Below, one piece after another: positions 7,442-8,775 of a DNA stretch of 8,775 bases. The DNA is taken from assembly GCA_019239815.1 (NCBI GenBank), contig JAFAZL010000327.1:1-8775 (forward strand), read 5' to 3'. This stretch comes from Acidobacteriota bacterium. GTDB taxonomy: Bacteria > Acidobacteriota > Terriglobia > Acidoferrales > UBA7541. The notes beneath the pieces are model-generated. The model had not been told where the DNA came from, searched no databases, and saw only the letters and a program-made list of their open reading frames with translations. Each line of letters opens with the position of its first letter. The first letter of the stretch is position 1. Position numbers and translations under genes: made by a program.

Positions 7442-7470
7442 TTTCTAACCTAAGATTTTACTTAGGTCAA
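7442..7470 (-). promoter_or_regulatory. Probable sigma-70 promoter of the transpeptidase gene
   Basis: On the minus strand TTGACC (7470-7465) is followed after exactly 17 bases by TAGAAA (7447-7442). That is five of six -35 and four of six -10 consensus positions. Transcription would begin near 7435, leaving a leader of about 48 bases before the TTG start. The spacer is occupied by a perfect dyad. Confidence 0.55.
7448..7467. promoter_or_regulatory. Perfect palindrome in the promoter spacer, candidate operator
   Basis: ACCTAAG (7448-7454) and CTTAGGT (7461-7467) are perfect inverted repeats separated by 6 bases (ATTTTA). They fill the spacer between the -35 and -10 boxes of the transpeptidase promoter and overlap the -35 by three bases. 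This position suits a repressor or MerR-like regulator. I do not recognise the motif as that of a specific family, and no regulator gene for it lies in the window. Confidence 0.5.
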
Positions 7471-7845
7471 CAACCTCTTTCCGAGTCGCTTTCCTTCGCG
7501 TCTTGCTTTTTCCCCCGAAGGTCAGGCTTGCACTGCTAAGGAGCATTCGCCTGTCCACCGTGAAAAAGCTGATTTCAAACAAGTTAGCGACGGAGCGACA
7601 TCGGCCGCTGTACCTGACTGAAACACGTACACGTTGCAGGTGAAACGAATTGTAGGGATTTGCATGTAGGTAGGCAATAGTCTAGTGGGGCTGGTACGAA
7701 ATATGTGCTTTATTTTGATAGCTGGCCGGGAGGTCTAAGGGGGAGGGCCGAAGGGACGGTGGCGGAGTGGGGAATGGAACAGGGGTATTTGCGAGTAGGC
7801 GGAGTGGAACAGTCACCCGCGGCCATGTGCCAAGTTGAAACGCGA
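7471..7845. other. Non-coding stretch between recA and the transpeptidase gene
   Basis: About 375 bases with no credible gene. The longest frame (7705-7893, plus strand, 62 residues) has no ribosome site, runs through the recA hairpin and resembles no family. A 27-residue frame at 7559-7642 also lacks support. The plus strand is G-rich at 7725-7815, with runs at 7728-7730, 7739-7743, 7745-7747 and 7753-7755, which could form a weak quadruplex. No tRNA cloverleaf or riboswitch was recognised. Confidence 0.45.
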
Positions 7846-7868
7846 ATGGGCGCGGATTCCGCGCCCAT
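7846..7868 (-). terminator. Hairpin downstream of recA, possible terminator
   Basis: ATGGGCGCGG (7846-7855) and CCGCGCCCAT (7859-7868) form a perfect 10-bp stem with a 3-base loop, about 31 bases after the recA stop codon on the minus strand. The sequence that follows on that strand (TCGCGTTTC) has only a short T-run. It is therefore a weak intrinsic terminator at best, or a 3' end-stabilising hairpin. The position makes a role in ending recA transcription likely. Confidence 0.55.
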
Positions 7869-7899
7869 CCAAAGCATTGCTGAGTTTTTGTAGCCAGAC

Positions 7900-8775
7900 T
7901 TAGCGGCCGGGGCGCTTGCCAGAGTCGGATGAAGACGCCGCGGCAGCAGCAGCTTTGACCGGCGGCTTTTCGTTGGCCGGAGCGGCGTGGCCATTAGGGC
8001 CGTGCGCCGGAGTGGCGGCTGCACCGTTCGTGCCGTTCGCGGCATTGGCGTTGTTGGCCGGGCCGATACCGAGCTTTTTGCGAAGCGCGGTCTCGATCTT
8101 CTCGCGGATATCCTTGTTTTCCTTGAGGAACAGGCGCGCGTTTTCGCGGCCCTGGCCGATGCGCTCTCCGCCGTAGCTGAGCCACGTGCCGGATTTTTCG
8201 AGGACGCCCTTGTCGACGCCGAGATCGATGAGATCACCTTCGCGCGATATGCCTTCGCCGTAGAGAATGTCAAATTCGGCTTCGCGGAAAGGCGCGGCTA
8301 CTTTGTTCTTCACGATTTTGCCGCGCGTACGGGAGCCGACGACGCGATCGCCTTCCTTGATCGCCTGAATGCGGCGAATGTCTACACGGATCGATGAATA
8401 AAACTTGAGCGCGCGGCCGCCGGTGGTCGTTTCGGGATTGCCGAACATCACGCCGATCTTTTCGCGGATCTGGTTGATGAAGATGAGGCAGGTATTCGAC
8501 TTCGAAACGATGCCCGTGAGCTTGCGCATGGCCTGCGACATGAGCCGCGCCTGCACGCCCATGTGCGAATCGCCCATTTCACCATCGAGCTCCGCTTTGG
8601 GAACGAGCGCGGCGACCGAATCGCCGCCCAATACGTCGATTGAACCCGAGGTGATCAAGGCGCTCGTGATTTCGAGCGCTTGCTCGGCGTAGTCCGGTTG
8701 CGACACGAGTAGGTTGTCGACGTCGACGCCAAGCTGTTTCGCGTACACGGGGTCGAGCGCGTGCTCGACGTCGAT
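7900..8775 (-). CDS. recA: RecA recombinase, C-terminal 291 residues (5' end outside window)
   Basis: RecA is the ATP-dependent strand-exchange protein of homologous recombination and the SOS co-protease. The visible part aligns without gaps to E. coli RecA from residue 93. IDVEHALDP (fragment 1-9) carries the catalytic glutamate equivalent to E96. Loop L1 shows as [10 protein letters not shown], and loop L2 as [42 protein letters not shown] and IGQGRENA are also RecA hallmarks. The Walker A loop and N-terminal helix lie beyond the right edge. Two oddities stand out. The Walker B strand reads VLGGD (D at fragment 52, E. coli D144) where E. coli has VIVVD. The last 53 residues are an Ala/Asn/Gly/Pro-rich tail ending GKRPGR rather than an acidic tail. 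The GTG at 8748 is an internal valine codon, not the start. Any LexA box would lie outside the window. Confidence 0.97.
   Translation of the reverse strand: MDVEHALDPVYAKQLGVDVDNLLVSQPDYAEQALEITSALITSGSIDVLGGDSVAALVPKAELDGEMGDSHMGVQARLMSQAMRKLTGIVSKSNTCLIFINQIREKIGVMFGNPETTTGGRALKFYSSIRVDIRRIQAIKEGDRVVGSRTRGKIVKNKVAAPFREAEFDILYGEGISREGDLIDLGVDKGVLEKSGTWLSYGGERIGQGRENARLFLKENKDIREKIETALRKKLGIGPANNANAANGTNGAAATPAHGPNGHAAPANEKPPVKAAAAAASSSDSGKRPGR

Noticed and set aside
7442..7467. TTAGGTTAG in the transpeptidase promoter resembles half of a DtxR/IdeR iron box
   Set aside because: The second half (CTAACCTAA) is absent, and the actual dyad has its half-sites in the opposite arrangement (ACCTAAG...CTTAGGT).
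7559..7642. A 27-residue frame starting GTG AAA AAG in the recA-transpeptidase gap
   Set aside because: The nearest AAGGAG is about 15 bases or more from the GTG, too far to be convincing. It is too short to judge without conservation.
7756..7780. GGTGGCGGAGTGGGGAATGG resembles the D-arm region of a Leu/Ser tRNA
   Set aside because: No T-arm (GGTTCGAATCC-like), anticodon stem or acceptor pairing follows, so it is not a tRNA.
7705..7893. A 62-residue plus-strand frame downstream of recA
   Set aside because: It has no ribosome binding site, runs through the recA hairpin and has no recognisable content.
8746..8748. GTG at 8748 as the recA start codon
   Set aside because: The frame stays open to the window edge and encodes IDVEHALDP, a conserved RecA segment, upstream of it. 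The gene is simply cut by the window.

Overview
The window looks like a chromosomal stretch from an acidobacterium (Acidobacteriota, Terriglobia/Koribacter-like). The main evidence is a short PadR-type repressor placed directly upstream of two very large permeases of the ADOP type (acidobacterial duplicated orphan permease). That arrangement is typical of the phylum. The DNA is GC-rich, uses GTG and TTG starts, and shows no mobile element, CRISPR array, tRNA or rRNA.

Layout. Bases 1-203 hold no convincing gene. At 204-247 a -35 box (TTGACA) is overlapped by two copies of a 15-bp palindrome, CATAG-N5-CTATG, nested in a larger 42-bp inverted repeat. This is a good candidate operator for the padR gene at 275-604. 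A perfect 9-bp hairpin without a T-tract lies between padR and the first permease. Two ADOP permeases follow on the same strand (732-3422 and 3481-6162), separated by 58 bases. Both start at GTG behind the same GAGG-N6-GTG signal. They share a near-identical N-terminal prefix, so they are tandem paralogues. A strong hairpin with T-tracts on both sides (6215-6249) ends this operon and the convergent gene facing it.

On the minus strand, 7387-6275 encodes a small exported penicillin-binding-type transpeptidase with intact SxxK, SxN and KTG motifs. It starts at TTG and has a recognisable promoter with a perfect palindrome between -35 and -10. Upstream of it is about 510 bases without a convincing gene. 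Next comes the 3' two thirds of recA (7900-8775, cut by the window edge), followed by its own 10-bp hairpin.

How the genes relate. padR and the two permeases look like one regulated transcription unit: a repressor controlling itself and two duplicated MacB/FtsX-like permeases, with no ATPase gene in the window. Their substrate is unknown. The transpeptidase and recA are separate housekeeping-type genes.

The most noteworthy observations are these. (1) The transpeptidase has exactly two cysteines, one directly before the catalytic serine and one directly after KTGT, as in the active-site disulfide of class A carbapenemases. (2) The RecA Walker B strand reads VLGGD where E. coli has VIVVD. (3) There are twin operator palindromes at padR and a degenerate copy before the second permease. 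(4) A palindrome sits inside the transpeptidase promoter. I found no clear evidence of an entirely new multi-gene system.
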